DNA of 64,000 nt from Ligula intestinalis (Eukaryota > Platyhelminthes > Cestoda > Diphyllobothriidea > Diphyllobothriidae). The stretch's first letter is position 1, and the number at the start of each line of letters is the position of its first letter. The position numbers and the translations under genes were made by a program. The notes beneath the pieces were generated by a model. It searched no databases, was not told the origin of the DNA, and saw only the letters and a list, made by a program, of their open reading frames with translations. Positions 1 through 10,745 of the stretch are shown piece after piece. Location: positions 94,145,290-94,209,289 of the forward strand of contig JAYGXS010000002.1 in the NCBI GenBank assembly GCA_036362985.1. Reading direction: 5' to 3'.

Positions 1-3000
1 TAGCCAATACGCTATTGTTCTCAGCATTTACGCCTCCCTCTCAAGGATTAACTTTAATGTGACAGGCAATATGTTCTGCACTTACTCCTGGCGACTGTTC
101 CAGTGGTGGACAATGTTTTTCCTCGTTGATCACTACTTTCGTATCGGCACTGACAACGCTGCGTGGAGAGATGTGTTGGGTCCCACCGGTCTCTTTAGAT
201 TCAATGACAATGGCCTGCTCCTCCTACGAACCTGCCCAGAACACAGTTTGAACCTGAACAAGATTAACTTTTGTCTTCCTCTGCTGCACAAGGCGACTTG
301 GATGCATCCCCGGTCCGGCAGTGGCATCTCTTGGACAACATCCTCGTCCGGTGGCGTAACCAGCAGGACGTGCTAGGGACAAAGGCGAAACCATGTGTCG
401 ATGAATGGACTGAGCATCGTCTCGTTATCGCCAAGATAAGGATCTGCCTTCAACCACGCATGAGATCTCAAGGTCAGCAAAACCCCGTACGATGAATATT
501 GTTTGTCTTATTTGCCTGCAAGGTATCCGCATTTCAGCAGCGAGCTTGCTCAAAGGCTAGACAGTCTTTCAGTTGCAAAGGAGGACGCCTTCGTGGAGAA
601 CCGATGTTGGCAAATAGGGAACACTTTTCAATCCACCGCCTGACGTGTCCTTGGCCGCGCACCCAGTCTACAACAGGCCTAATTCGCAATCTACCCGCCT
701 AGGGAACCACCAGCTCAAAGCAGCCGAAGCAGCATAGGCTGCAGAAGATGTAGGATACTTGGATGGCTTGCAAGGGTGAGTTAATCCAAAGTTATGCTGA
801 TTGCAATAAGTGGAAGAACATTTTGGCCACGATTAAGGTTGTCTACGATTCTACACTAAAAGACACAGCTCCTATTCTCAACATTAACTTAACTACCCTC
901 ATCACTCAGAAAACACTGATTTTGAATCGTTGGGCTGATCACTTCCACAGCGTTCCCAGCCGTCCCTCCACCATCAGCGATGCCACCATCGGCCACCTGC
1001 CTTAGGTGGGAATCAACGGTGACTTCGACCTCTCACCCACCCCTTAGGAAGACATCGAAGCTGTGCAGTAAAACATCAGCGCGAATGCACCCGGATCCAT
1101 TGTGTACCGTGCCAAGATTTACAAATACGGCGAATACTAACTTATATCCCATCTAAACACGCTCTTTCAGCAAATGTGGTGAAAATGCCAAGCACTCAGG
1201 ACGTCAAAGACACCACACTCGTCCACCTCTAAAAGCCTAAGGAAAACCGCTTACTCTGTGACAATCATTGTGAAATTTCACTGTCTACAATAGCCAGAAA
1301 CATCTTCGCTCGTGTTCTCTTAGACCACCGTAACAGACAACGGGAACAAGGACTCCTGCCAGTAAGCCATTGCGTTTCTCGTCATCTTCGCGGCACAACT
1401 AACATTATTATCGTCGCGCGACGGCTACAGAAGAAGTGCCAAAAGCTGCGTACCTAGGTCTTAAGTACCGTCATGTCCTGAAAAAAAGCATTCAACAAGG
1501 TGATTGCAAAGGGCTGTGGAAGATCACGCAGAAATTTGGCTGTCAATTTAATCGGCGCCGAACTCAATAATGTGGACAACATTACCTATCTTGGTAGCAC
1601 GTTCTCTCGCCACACCAGTATTTACGGAGATATTTCTCAACAGACCTCCAATGCCAGTGAAGCCTTTAGATGACTTCAAGCCTCCTTGTGCAACTGCATG
1701 GTTTCCAGCTGACCGAAAAACGGAAGATTAACAAGGCTCTTCCTCATTGCACCTTGGTATGGAGCAGAAACCTGGACAGTCTGCAGCAGTCATGCTCGGA
1801 AGCTGAACCATTTCTATTTCAGTTGTCTCCGTCGAATACTGAAGTTGAGACGCGAGAATAGGATTCTGGACAGGGAAGCCTTTGGTAGAACGGGAATTCT
1901 TGACATCCATTTCATGCTGTGGGAGATTCAACTGTGTTGAAGTGGCCACCTGATAGAGATGGATGACCAACAAATACCCAAATGACTATTCCTAGGTGAT
2001 TTCGCTGCGGGTGCTCGCGGACAAGGAGAAGAAAAGAGGCGCTAAAAAGAAATTATCAGAAGCCATTTATGTTGCTTTTAAATAAACGTGACAATCTGAG
2101 AGGAACTCGCGCAGGACTGATCTGCCTGACAAAGAACAGTGAAAACTGGCGCAGATATAGACGAAACCAGTCGGATCGCCACCACCACGGCGAAAAGGAC
2201 GGCCCGTAAGTTCCCAACCTAACAGACGAAAGTTATCAATGACCAAGCTCATCCTGCCTTCCCGCGCTGTCAACTTAACTTCTCTGCTCGTTTTGGCTTA
2301 GTTGGCCATCTCCGGGGCAATGCACACCTCCACCTCCACGGCATCAAACAATTTAACAGTTGCTCCTGCGTCCAGCATTCCATCGATGGCCACACTCACC
2401 GCGGACGCTTAACTGTTCGATGCCCACTGCCCTCATCCACCGGCACTATCCCCTACGACGACCCTCTTACTGACCACAACGTCAATTATCACGGACACCA
2501 TAACCCCTAATGTCTGCCACCGCCTTCATCACCACATCTAACCTCTCTCTCAGCATTAAGAGCTGGAGCCTAATCTGCCATCACTGCAATCGCATATTTA
2601 CCTCACGCATCGGTCATTCATTTGCAAATCCGTCACACAGAGACTGAAGAACCAGTGCCATTATAAAGCTGAGACTGCCGCCTTTATTGTCCTCACTGCC
2701 CTTGGACATTCATTCATCGCGTGGGCCTTCTAAGCCGCATGCACCTAAATGACAGCGACATTAAAAGTGATGTCGGTACAGCTGGCATATCCAGTACGCT
2801 CATCAACATCTCCAGTCCCACCACTTCCACCGTTATGCGCACCACCAACTCTATCAACACCAGCTCTACAACTCAAACACCCACCGATGTATCCTACCCT
2901 CCCTGTAATCGCACATTCACCTCACGCATCAGCCTGGTCGATCATTTGCAAATCCGTCGCACAGAGACTGGGGAACGAGCGCTTGGGACCCGAAATACAG

Positions 3001-3248
3001 TCGCGGCACTCGCCCTCAATACCCTCACTGTCCACACTGCATACGCACATTTACCCATCGCAAGGGTCTATAAGGCCACATGCACATTCATAAAAATCGA
3101 TGGTAAAATGTCATTGGCTACACCACATAATTATGTCGTTCCTCATCTACATTCTCATCACCCACAGTCTCGTCAATATAGATTAACGTCACATACTGTG
3201 GGTTGTCAATACACCTACCGAAAACCATATACGCACGTCAACGATTAG
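1..3248 (+). mobile_element. Degenerate RTE-type non-LTR retrotransposon, 5' end outside window
   Basis: The conceptual translation, hopping between frames, follows a flatworm RTE element from the middle of the APE endonuclease to its C-terminal tail. About 1-420 gives endonuclease pieces (IVLSIYA, a [15 protein letters not shown] block, [14 protein letters not shown], then TEHRLVIAKIRICLQP at about 403-450). About 540-640 gives the linker (AQRLDSL, AFVENR). About 830-1130 gives NRWADHF, RPSTISDATIGHLP and the NAPGSIVYRAKIYK block of the RT. About 1240-1520 gives CDNH, IFARVLL, the AFNKV remnant of motif A and GLWKI. About 1555-1900 gives NVDNITYLGSTFSRHTSI, YGAETW and [17 protein letters not shown]. 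Many stops and frameshifts show an old, dead copy. Family assignment is by recognition of these blocks; a search would settle the clade. Confidence 0.82.
2560..3110 (+). pseudogene. C2H2 zinc-finger and Ser/Thr/Pro-rich C-terminal tail of the RTE element
   Basis: This is the 3' coding end of the element beginning before position 1, not a host zinc-finger gene. Around 2577-2630 the translation gives ICHHCNRIFTSRIG; around 2690-2750 it gives CPHCPWTFIHRVGLL followed by SRMH; around 2895-2960 it gives PPCNRTFTSRISLVDHL and then RRTETGE. These are successive fingers of one type, separated by threonine/serine-rich spacers (for example ISSPTTSTVMRTTNSINTSS). In the third finger the first Cys and the last His are lost (to Pro and Arg), so it could not bind zinc normally. 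The open frame at 2721-3248 (175 codons) is a chance survivor of this tail. Such tails are known in flatworm RTE elements; their role is unproven. Confidence 0.72.
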
Positions 3249-3264
3249 TAACGGAAGTTCCCAC

Positions 3265-3430
3265 TGAATTAGGCCGATCTACGGATTGACCAATCATCGC
3301 CTCGCCATCTCAGAGATAAGAATCCGCCTTAAAGCACGCAGTTGCCTTCAAGGTAATTGACCCCTTGGTAAGTTGGATACTGTTTCGTTGAATTTGCCTG
3401 TTTATCATCTACATTATTGCATTTGCATCA
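3265..3430 (+). mobile_element. Second short RTE fragment (endonuclease C-terminus/linker)
   Basis: Directly after the tail of the first element the sequence again resembles the same RTE family, but from the endonuclease/linker border: the order of codons for a TDHRLAISEIRIRLKAR-like block, a GKLD block, and a LNLP(V)YHLHY block can be traced with frameshifts. The same block lies at about 400-540 in the first copy, so this is an independent truncated copy abutting the first. It could not encode anything. Confidence 0.6.
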
Positions 3431-3469
3431 CGATGTTTTATGCACCGGTACTTCTTAGTATGATAAATG

Positions 3470-3930
3470 GTACAAGCACCCTATCCCCCCATTCTCGGTC
3501 TTCTTGACTCTGTTCTGATATCAGCTGCAGATGAGTGAGGGTAGGTAGTACGGTAGCTCTAGCCCAAAAGTTTACGATTAATTAAAACTTAATTATGCAG
3601 TGTTCCACCCTGCATTTGAGAAGGCAGCTAACCCCCGATCCCCCGTAATTATCGGTCGTCTTGACACCAAACCACGTGGGTGGATGGTGTGGCAGATGGT
3701 GTGCGACGGCCAAATTTACTTAAAACTAAACCCTTGTCACCAGTCATTTTCCCCGCACCAACATGTTGGGACTACCTGCTGGACATCATCGAAATCGATG
3801 GTCGAACTATCAGGATCAGTTGTATTTCAGAAGTGGAAGATGCGATCGCTAAAACGAATAAGTTTATTTGTCTGACGCTTCGGATTCTGTTACTCTTCAT
3901 CAGTGGTAACTGTAGAATATGTTAATACAT
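3470..3930 (+). repeat. Dispersed repeat family F, copy 1
   Basis: Shares a recognisable core with 4540-4780, 48475-48700, 50254-50440, 50790-50970 and 53340-53490: a 'ggtcttcttgactctgt' start, a 'gagtgagggtaggtag' stretch, and a later block reading 'ggacatcatcgaaatcga' then 'tggtcgaactatc'. Copies are strongly diverged. One frame of the end block gives LDIIEIDGRTIRI, which recurs in other copies, so the block may derive from coding sequence, but I do not recognise the protein. Confidence 0.5.
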
Positions 3931-4539
3931 GTACACATCAGGGTTTGTCTTATTGGTATTATTAGGTATGATTAAGTGTAAGAAGTCTAGCCCGACCAAA
4001 TTCTAGCAACATTGCAGGTTCGCCTGAGAAGTCCTGCTTGCCACCGACTGCCACAATAATTCCTTTGTTAATGAGGACTGGCTTCAAGGTCATATGCCCT
4101 TGCGGTGGTTGTGCTCACACGATGATTTTCCACACTTGCTTACCTAAATCTCTGGAGAGGACACAGATGCACGCGAGCCTATGCGCGAGCCAACTTGTCG
4201 CAGTTCTTCAAGGGCCACTTAGGTTCGCCACGGCAGGTCACTTTATCCCAATGCGCCCAATGCTGCCACAAGCAAACACGCTTGACAATCGCATAGAAGA
4301 CACTGTTATATCTCAGACAGTGATTTGCATACGGACTGACAATTATACCGTCTGTTCGCTTCCCATTATTAGGCTTTGCGCCAAAGTGGGGACATTCAGC
4401 GCGCTGGAGGTCAGCCAGCTGCAACTGCCACCCGAGAAAGCAAATCTGGGTTTCGTTCACCATAAACCCTCCACCTATGCATGCTCCTTCATAATGTGGA
4501 CTTGATGGCACTCCCTCGTAAGCGAAAGCCTAGCCAGGC
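3931..4539. other. No recognised feature
   Basis: No protein, RNA or repeat could be recognised. Overlapping open frames of 155 (+) and 110 (-) codons occupy 4038-4511 on opposite strands; neither shows motifs or splice context. Confidence 0.5.
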
Positions 4540-4780
4540 GTTGTGGTGGCGTGCACAGTAGGGACGGCGTCCTCCCCATCCTCGGGCTTCTTGAGTTTTT
4601 TCTTGACATCAGATACAGGTGTGGGAGTGAGAGGGGGGAAAGGTAGATCCTAAGCGAGTGTATCTTCGCTATAATCTAGCTAGCGTCCCCGCGTACGCCT
4701 TCAGACTGCTGAAGTTCGTGCTGGACATCGTCAAAATCGACGATCGAACTGTCGTATAACAGAAGTCCATGCCATGTCGA
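4540..4780 (+). repeat. Dispersed repeat family F, copy 2
   Basis: Begins 'ggcgtcctccccatcctcgg' and ends with 'gctggacatcgtcaaaatcg' followed by 'acgatcgaactgtcg', paralleling the copy at 3470-3930. It contains the family's 'gtgggagtgagaggggggaa' purine block. Confidence 0.5.
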
Positions 4781-5099
4781 GTTAAGTCCTACTTTTTTGG
4801 CGTTCATAGCCAAATCTCTTAATATCCTTCTGGATTTTATATCTTCCGGCTGCTCGACAACTAAAATGATTGTATATAAGATTCTCAGCACTCTTACGTT
4901 TAGGCTCCTGCATGCGGTGTTTGAGTTTATTGACGAGACCCGGTTCTTATATTGCTTAGAATCGGTGATTTAATTCAACACTTATTTACGGTTTGTACTA
5001 GTTCGCACATACTCTTGAATCGTTGCATTTAAAACTGGCTTCATGGCCTATAAGTATTTCCTTCCTTTTCCGTAGTTTTCCTAATTGCCAGTCGTTGGT

Positions 5100-6040
5100 T
5101 GACGGGCTGAGATTGAGGCCGATGGTGGTATTCCTAAAGGCTCCGTTCTTGACCCTACAATTTTCAGTATGTACGTCAACGACTGTATCAATTAAATGGA
5201 TTTTGAGGTTACCATGCTTGTATATGAAATAAAGTTGAAGATCGTCATCCCAACTGCACATAAAGGAAGAGCATTTGCAGGCGAACACAAGTGAACTGCA
5301 ATATTTGTCAAAGTTCCGGGTTTTTGGCGTTTGATGAGAACAAATGGAATATTCTACGAGTCGGCAGAACCAGCTGTCAGAATCTCGTAGCTTACTATCT
5401 AAAGGATAGGCCATTAAAATAAGTGGACATGACGAAGTCTTAGTTATGCTGATCATGACCTCGCTTAAGACATTGCTTCCCTGTTCAAAAGTAGCGATGT
5501 CAGTCGTACGCCTCGCGAAGCGGACTTACTCTACCTTCAATGAAGACTACGTCGCTAAAGTGTTTTAAACCTTTGTGTGGCCGCAACTAGAGTTCGATAT
5601 ACAATCTTGGAGGCACAGGACCAAAACGACCTCAACATCCTCGAAAAAATTTAAATACGTGCCACAAAACTTGTGACCGGACAAGGTTACTTAACCTATG
5701 AAACACGTTTGTCTAGTTTTGATCTATTTTCTTTAAGTTACGGGCATTTACGAGGCGGCCTGAGACAAAAATTCCGTATCAGGTGCAATAAGGTCTTCTG
5801 TCTTGTACCTGGTTTCTTCTTCGGGTAAGTGACAACTACGAATTTGAGATGTCATTCATTCACACTACCTGTGACTGGGTTTAGGCTGGACACGCGAAAG
5901 GTCTGCTTTTGCAACAGAGTGACCCGAAACTTGGAATACTCTGCTCCTAAAGGTTGTAATTTCCACTTCTGTTAAAGCCTTCAAGAGGAAGCCGGATCGA
6001 TGTAGTAGTGTCTGCTTGAAAATCACCCGAATTTTGTAGC
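5100..6040 (+). pseudogene. 5'-truncated CR1-like reverse transcriptase, decayed
   Basis: The 3' half of a CR1/Jockey-type RT can be followed through frameshifts. RT motif B is GIPKGSVLDPTIF followed by SMYVNDC (about 5128-5190). The position of motif C reads TMLVYEIKL, so the catalytic YADD is gone. Downstream blocks include NKWNILRVGRTS (about 5340), VFKTFV-like and RPQHPRK (about 5560-5650), TRLLNL, LRGGLRQKFRI (about 5750) and a C-terminal TGFRLDTRKVCF / NRVTRNLEY segment (about 5875-5940). The end at about 6035 fits the family's C-terminus. The 5' part (endonuclease and RT motif A) is absent, as expected from target-primed truncation. Confidence 0.75.
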
Positions 6041-6693
6041 CTTGTCGCATGCAAAAAATTTGATAAATGTATTAGTGTTTGCTACTTTTCAGTAAAATTT
6101 GTTTATGAACTTATTTGCTGCATCTAATTCATCACCTATGAATGCTGACATTCAGCTTTACACGCACAGACACCGGAAAACTCTCTTATTCTCTGTTACA
6201 TCCTTGTGCTCAAACCAATTGCTGTATATAATGTGAATTAGTGTATTTATATCTGCATGCGCCGCGAACAAAAGTGCGTCTTTGTTTACCAGTACCGATT
6301 TGGCACTAACAATTTATGGTATAAGTATGTCGCCTGCAAACAAATAGGCTTAGAAATTTAATCTAATATTCACTGAATTCAACACCAATTAAGTCTCGTC
6401 TTATTGCTCACAGGCTGCATGGAGCACACGCCATGGTAGACTGTGGTGTATTTGGGGAACTGTAAACTGAAAAAGGTTTTTACCGTGTCCGACTATGAGA
6501 GGCCTTCTACTGTCATATTAGACAGAACAGACTATATTCAGGAAGCCAAATGCTTCTTGGAAAGTGATCTGACCTGTGTCAGATTTTCGAACTTATTATG
6601 CTGTTGACAGCAGTGAAAAAATGGCCTTTACAAATTTCTGGAGCGTTCATAAGAGCCTCGTGAAGGAAATAAAAGTATAAATCCCCTGTTAAG
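6041..6693. other. AT-rich spacer, possibly 5' leader of the next element
   Basis: No gene recognised. The last few hundred bases before 6694 may be the untranslated leader of the element that follows, but I see no repeat copy in the window to prove it. Confidence 0.4.
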
Positions 6694-7280
6694 AGAGGTT
6701 TAATTTCTTTTGCTATCACGTCCCTCTTTACGTCACTCGGCTTAAGCGACAGTAGCAATTATCGGGATTTGCATCCTAGCACCACATCGTTGCTCGACTC
6801 TGCACAAGCAAGTGATGACCAAGAGTTTGACAAGATCATAACTCAAAAGAGGCATAAGCCTAAGAAAGCCAAACGGTTCACGGGTTTGCATTCAGCTTAC
6901 CCAATAGCCAGTTCATCAGAACCACGTGTACCGGATACAATTGCTCCCTCGGCTGAAACACGTGAGCTTGCAACATATTCCCCAATTGAGTCGCAAGCAG
7001 AAAATAGTTGTAAAGGGGGCCCCAGAGTCAGAGTCGTCAATTGCACAAGAACGAATTGACCATGACGTGGGTCTTATGCGGGTGTACGCCAAACCGTTGC
7101 TAAAACCAGGCGAATCTTTCCGCATTCTTAAGGCATTTCGAATAGGGAAGGCTCCAACAGCTCCAGAATCTATTTCTCGGCCACGACCTCTAAAAGTTAT
7201 TTTAGAAACTGAAGCACAGGCGAAACTCTTACTAGAGCGCAAACCATCCTTACGGAGTCTGCATTTGCAAGTTTTTTTTA
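6694..7280 (+). pseudogene. ORF1-like region of the retrotransposon
   Basis: Frame 1 is open from 6694 to 7057 with a basic segment (ITQKRHKPKKAKRF). The meaningful frame changes to frame 2 near 6930-7020, where it reads VVKGAPESESS, then DHDVGLMRVYAKPLLKPGE, FRILKAFRIGK and RPRPLKVILETEAQAKLLLE, a pattern typical of the nucleic-acid-binding ORF1 region of flatworm CR1/Jockey elements. At 7272-7279 a run of eight T forces another frame change into frame 3, which then stays open straight through the endonuclease. The ancestral product may therefore have been one long polyprotein rather than two ORFs. Confidence 0.6.
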
Positions 7281-10267
7281 GCTGGATTACGAGTTGAAGG
7301 AGCGGAGAAAGATGAGACAGCTAATAATAGAGCAGGAAAAACGGAGAACCAATGGCGAGACAAATCTCAAAATAAGAGAGGGAAAAATAGTTCAGGTCAA
7401 AAGGACATCGCTCTGGTCAAAGCCGGTAATAGTGACGGCCTAGCTGTCCCGCCACCGAAACCTCAGACATGCCCTCTTAAATTGGTCGTTTTAAATGCCA
7501 GATCACTGATTAATAAAATGCCTCTGCTCCGGACTATGGTTTTCGTCAACCGCCCAGACATTGTTATGGTAACTGAGACATGGGCATCGGCCTCTGTAGC
7601 TGACTCAGAACTCTCTGTTCTAGGCTATGAATGCGTTCGGAACGATCGAAACAATGGCCGTGGCGGAGGAAGCTGCATCTTTATTAAGCAGCCACTTGCA
7701 TTTCTCCCGTTGGACTATCCACAATTCACAGCGGTGGAGGAGAGCTGCTGGCTACGAGTTATTCTAAAAAACAAATACTCCTTACTTGTTGGCTGTGTTT
7801 ATCGCCCACCTAATGCCAATGCGGGCTACGATCTTTGTCTCTCGCAGACATTTCATGCCGCAGCTGACTCGAATCTTAAGTATTGCTTGATTGCAGGCGA
7901 TTTTAACCTTCCTGACGTGCAATGGTTTCCACCATCCGGTCCTTCAAAGTTTGAGAACTTACTTGAGGCAATAGATATCGGCATGTGGGACCAGGTAGTC
8001 CATTTTCCCACTCGAGGAACAAACATACTCGACCTAATTTTTTTAGGGGATGCGAACCACTTTCAGTGTCATCCTTAGACGCACTTGGGAGTTCAGACCA
8101 TCTTACAGTTGTTAGTGAACTAGAACTGGAGGCGGATGAAACATTTTCCCAAAAGTATAGTTTTTATCATGACTTCCGATCAGCAAACACGGCTGACCTA
8201 CTGGCACATCTAAACGCTCTTGACTGGTCTGAATTTTTCCAATTTTTGGATGTAAATGTTTGTACCGATGCACTGTACAAAGTGTTGGATCCTCTCATCC
8301 TCCACTTTGTCCCCCGTAAGAGAGTAATACATGTCAAGGATGAAGTGTACCTTCCTCTGTCTTTCCGTCGTAGGCTGCGTAAACTCTCTCGTCGTTTGCA
8401 TCGGCAGAACGATACTTCCGTTCTGCCCTTGATCACACTGACCTTTGAGCAGGCCAAGAAGCTCTCCAAAGAAAAGCAGATAGCCGATGAGACTCATTTC
8501 GCTGAAAATCCTTCCCTTAATGTTGCGAAACTATTTTCGCGTACAGTAAAAGCGCGGAGGATAACGCAACACCCCATTCTTCAAGATGCTTTAGGAAACC
8601 CCATAGCTGATGCTAATTTGACCGCCGATAGCTTCAATGCGTTCCTATCCAAAACGTTTAGTGCAAGCTCGTTCGCTGCACCTCCGGTTATCCAGGCTTG
8701 GACGGGTGCCATACTCGAAACCATAAGTTTTACCCTCTGGGACGTGACTGTAGCCATTCGTAGTTATCGTCAATCCTATAGCCCAGGACCAGATGGCGTC
8801 CCAGTTAGCCTTCTAATAGCTGAAGCGAATGATACCTTTCCGTCTATCCTTTGTAAGGTATTTAATCTTGCTCTTGAGAGCGAAACCTTTCCTTCGTTGT
8901 GGAAGGAATCGCACATAATGCCTATTCGCAAGCATGGCCGATCGACCTCATTCGACAACTTTAGGCCAATAAATACACTTCCCGCAGCCTCGAAGATCTT
9001 GGAGACCTTAATCAAAGAAAAGATGATGCGTCACTTGACAGAGAACAACCTGCTCAATGCAACTCAACGTGGCTTTATCGAGAAACGATCTTGTGACACC
9101 TGTCAGCTCTCTTTCTTTGATTATGTGCTGCAATCTTGAGACAGTGGTTTTGCCACTTATAGCGTCTATTTTGATTTTACTAAGGCCTTTGATCGGCTCG
9201 ATCATAACCTCCTCCTTCTGAAACTAGCCTCCTTCGGCATAGGTAGCAAGCCTCTGAACTTCATATCTTCCTATTTGGGTGCTCGCACACAACGAGTAAA
9301 AATTTCCAATGTCATCTCCAACCCCACGCATGTGAGGAGTGGAGTTATACGGGGTAGTGTACTGGGTCCGCTCCTATTTTGCCTGTTTGTCAACGACGTT
9401 TCAGATTGTTTTTAGTAAGGCAGACCCTTCATGTACGCTGATAATTTAAAAGTCGCTTATCGATATAAACCGGCAGATCGCAACATCATGCTCAAGCTGA
9501 TAAAAAAGGATCTTCAGGCCTTCGCCCAGTGGTGTTGCACATGGCGCCTCACCCTTTCATGGCACAAATGTTCCATTATGGTTGTTGGCGACGATCATTA
9601 ACCGGAATTAAGCATTGACGGCCACGAATTAAATGTCCCAGGAGTTATCAAGCATTTGGGCATATCCTACTCTAATAGTCTCAATTTGTCAGAGCACTGT
9701 GCCCTGATAGTCTCGAAAGCACGCCGAATCACCGGATTTATCCTTAGAAATTTTAAGACTATCAAGGTACGAACTAGCCTTTATAATATGTACGTGAGAC
9801 CTAGTCTTGAATACTGCTCGCCTCTATTCAGTCTTCTGCGCACTAGTGAACGGAAGAAAAGAAGAATCGGTGCAGCACTTCTTCACTAGAAGAGTTTTCA
9901 CTACAGAACACCGTAACTTAACCTACCAACAAAGGTGCGAAATTATAAAGCTGGATCCCCTATGGCTTCGTCGATTGCAGAAGGGTCTTTTTTACTGTTT
10001 AAACTTTTGAATGGTCAAACCTTTAATCCCCTTAGTACAATAAGGCAGCTTGAGCACTCTCGACGCGCCAGTCATCGAGACGTATTTTTATTTCTTCCTA
10101 AGGCACGTACAGTTAAGTACCGGCAATTCTTTTCAGTAAATGCCATATAAATCTGGAATAAGCTGCCCAAAAGTATGAAAACCCAGCAAAACTACCCTAT
10201 GTTTAAGAGAGCTATAACTAGTTTTCTACACGCAGAGCAACTTTCACTAATTTTGAGTGCTGACTAG
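7281..10267 (+). pseudogene. APE endonuclease-reverse transcriptase polyprotein, broken
   Basis: Frame 3 is open from 7281 to 8078 and carries the endonuclease: LNARSLINK, the catalytic ETW at about 7570, a VYRPPNAN block, and AGDFNLPDVQW near 7897. A frameshift near 8050 moves to frame 2, which gives SSDHLTVVSE (catalytic SDH) and then the RT: SPGPDGVPVSLL (8778), FDNFRPINTLPAASK (about 8955), motif A VYFDFTKAFDRLDHN (9164) and motif B as GVIRGSVLGPLLF (9350). Motif C is FMYADNLKV at 9428, so YADD has become YADN. In-frame stops lie at 9137, 9413, 9416, 9599 and 10148, with frame changes at about 9870 and 10005. The tail reads IWNKLPKSMKTQQNYPMFKR and ends in TAG at 10265. The decay is light, so the insertion is fairly young. 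Confidence 0.88.
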
Positions 10268-10745
10268 GTGGAATCTCTCTTTCACTCTGATGGCGTTCGT
10301 GGACTTTGAACCCCGCCAGGCTTCATGCTGAAGATAATGCTGCTGAAGCAGCAGCCCGCAGTCTGCTAACCCCTCAGCCGATAGCGCGCAACTTTTGCCG
10401 ACAACCATTGAAGGAAGACTGAGAACACTGTGTTCTTGTGCCAACCATCTCCGTCTGGAACTAATGTTTTTAAATGATATGAAACAGTTCTCCTGCTGAT
10501 GAGTCAACTCAGCTTACAACTGTACATTTATTCCGTTTGTATCAAACCTTTGAAGGCAGGTTTTTTTCACTTGAAACAAATCCCTATCTCGCCCAGTATT
10601 GACAAAACAAAAAACCTGAAACAAAACCAATACTGGCCGCAACATAAGGAGTTTTTTTTAGGTTTTTTCCGGTCTTCGAGGTGTTGGAAGGCGCCCAACT
10701 GCCTGTAAACTGGCAAAATAAACATATTATTATTATATTATTACT
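10268..10745 (+). other. 3' untranslated region and TTA-repeat tail of the retrotransposon
   Basis: Non-coding, with poly-T and poly-A runs, an AATAAA signal at about 10717 and a terminal 'attattattatattatta' tail. Short tandem tails of this kind replace poly(A) in several non-LTR groups. Confidence 0.6.

Larger units (their letters stand above)
6694..10745 (+). mobile_element. Near full-length Jockey/CR1-type non-LTR retrotransposon, inactive
   Basis: Contains, in order, an ORF1-like region (6694-7280), an APE endonuclease (7440-8130), a reverse transcriptase (about 8500-10267) and a 3' untranslated region ending in an A/T-rich TTA-repeat tail (10705-10745) preceded by AATAAA at about 10717. 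The order and tail are those of APE-class non-LTR elements. At least five frame changes and four in-frame stops make it non-functional. Clade (Jockey versus CR1) is inferred from motif style only. Confidence 0.85.

Noticed and set aside
2721..3248. Open frame of 175 codons with zinc-finger-like words, as an independent host gene
   Set aside because: It continues the C-terminal tail of the RTE element that begins before position 1, lacks complete finger ligands and has no splice or start context.
4998..5456. 152-codon - strand frame
   Set aside because: It lies antisense to the CR1-like RT remnant and shows no motifs.
10492..10530. CTGATGAGTC at 10497, resembling a hammerhead core
   Set aside because: No GAAA partner or supporting stems follow; it is likely chance within the retrotransposon 3' region.
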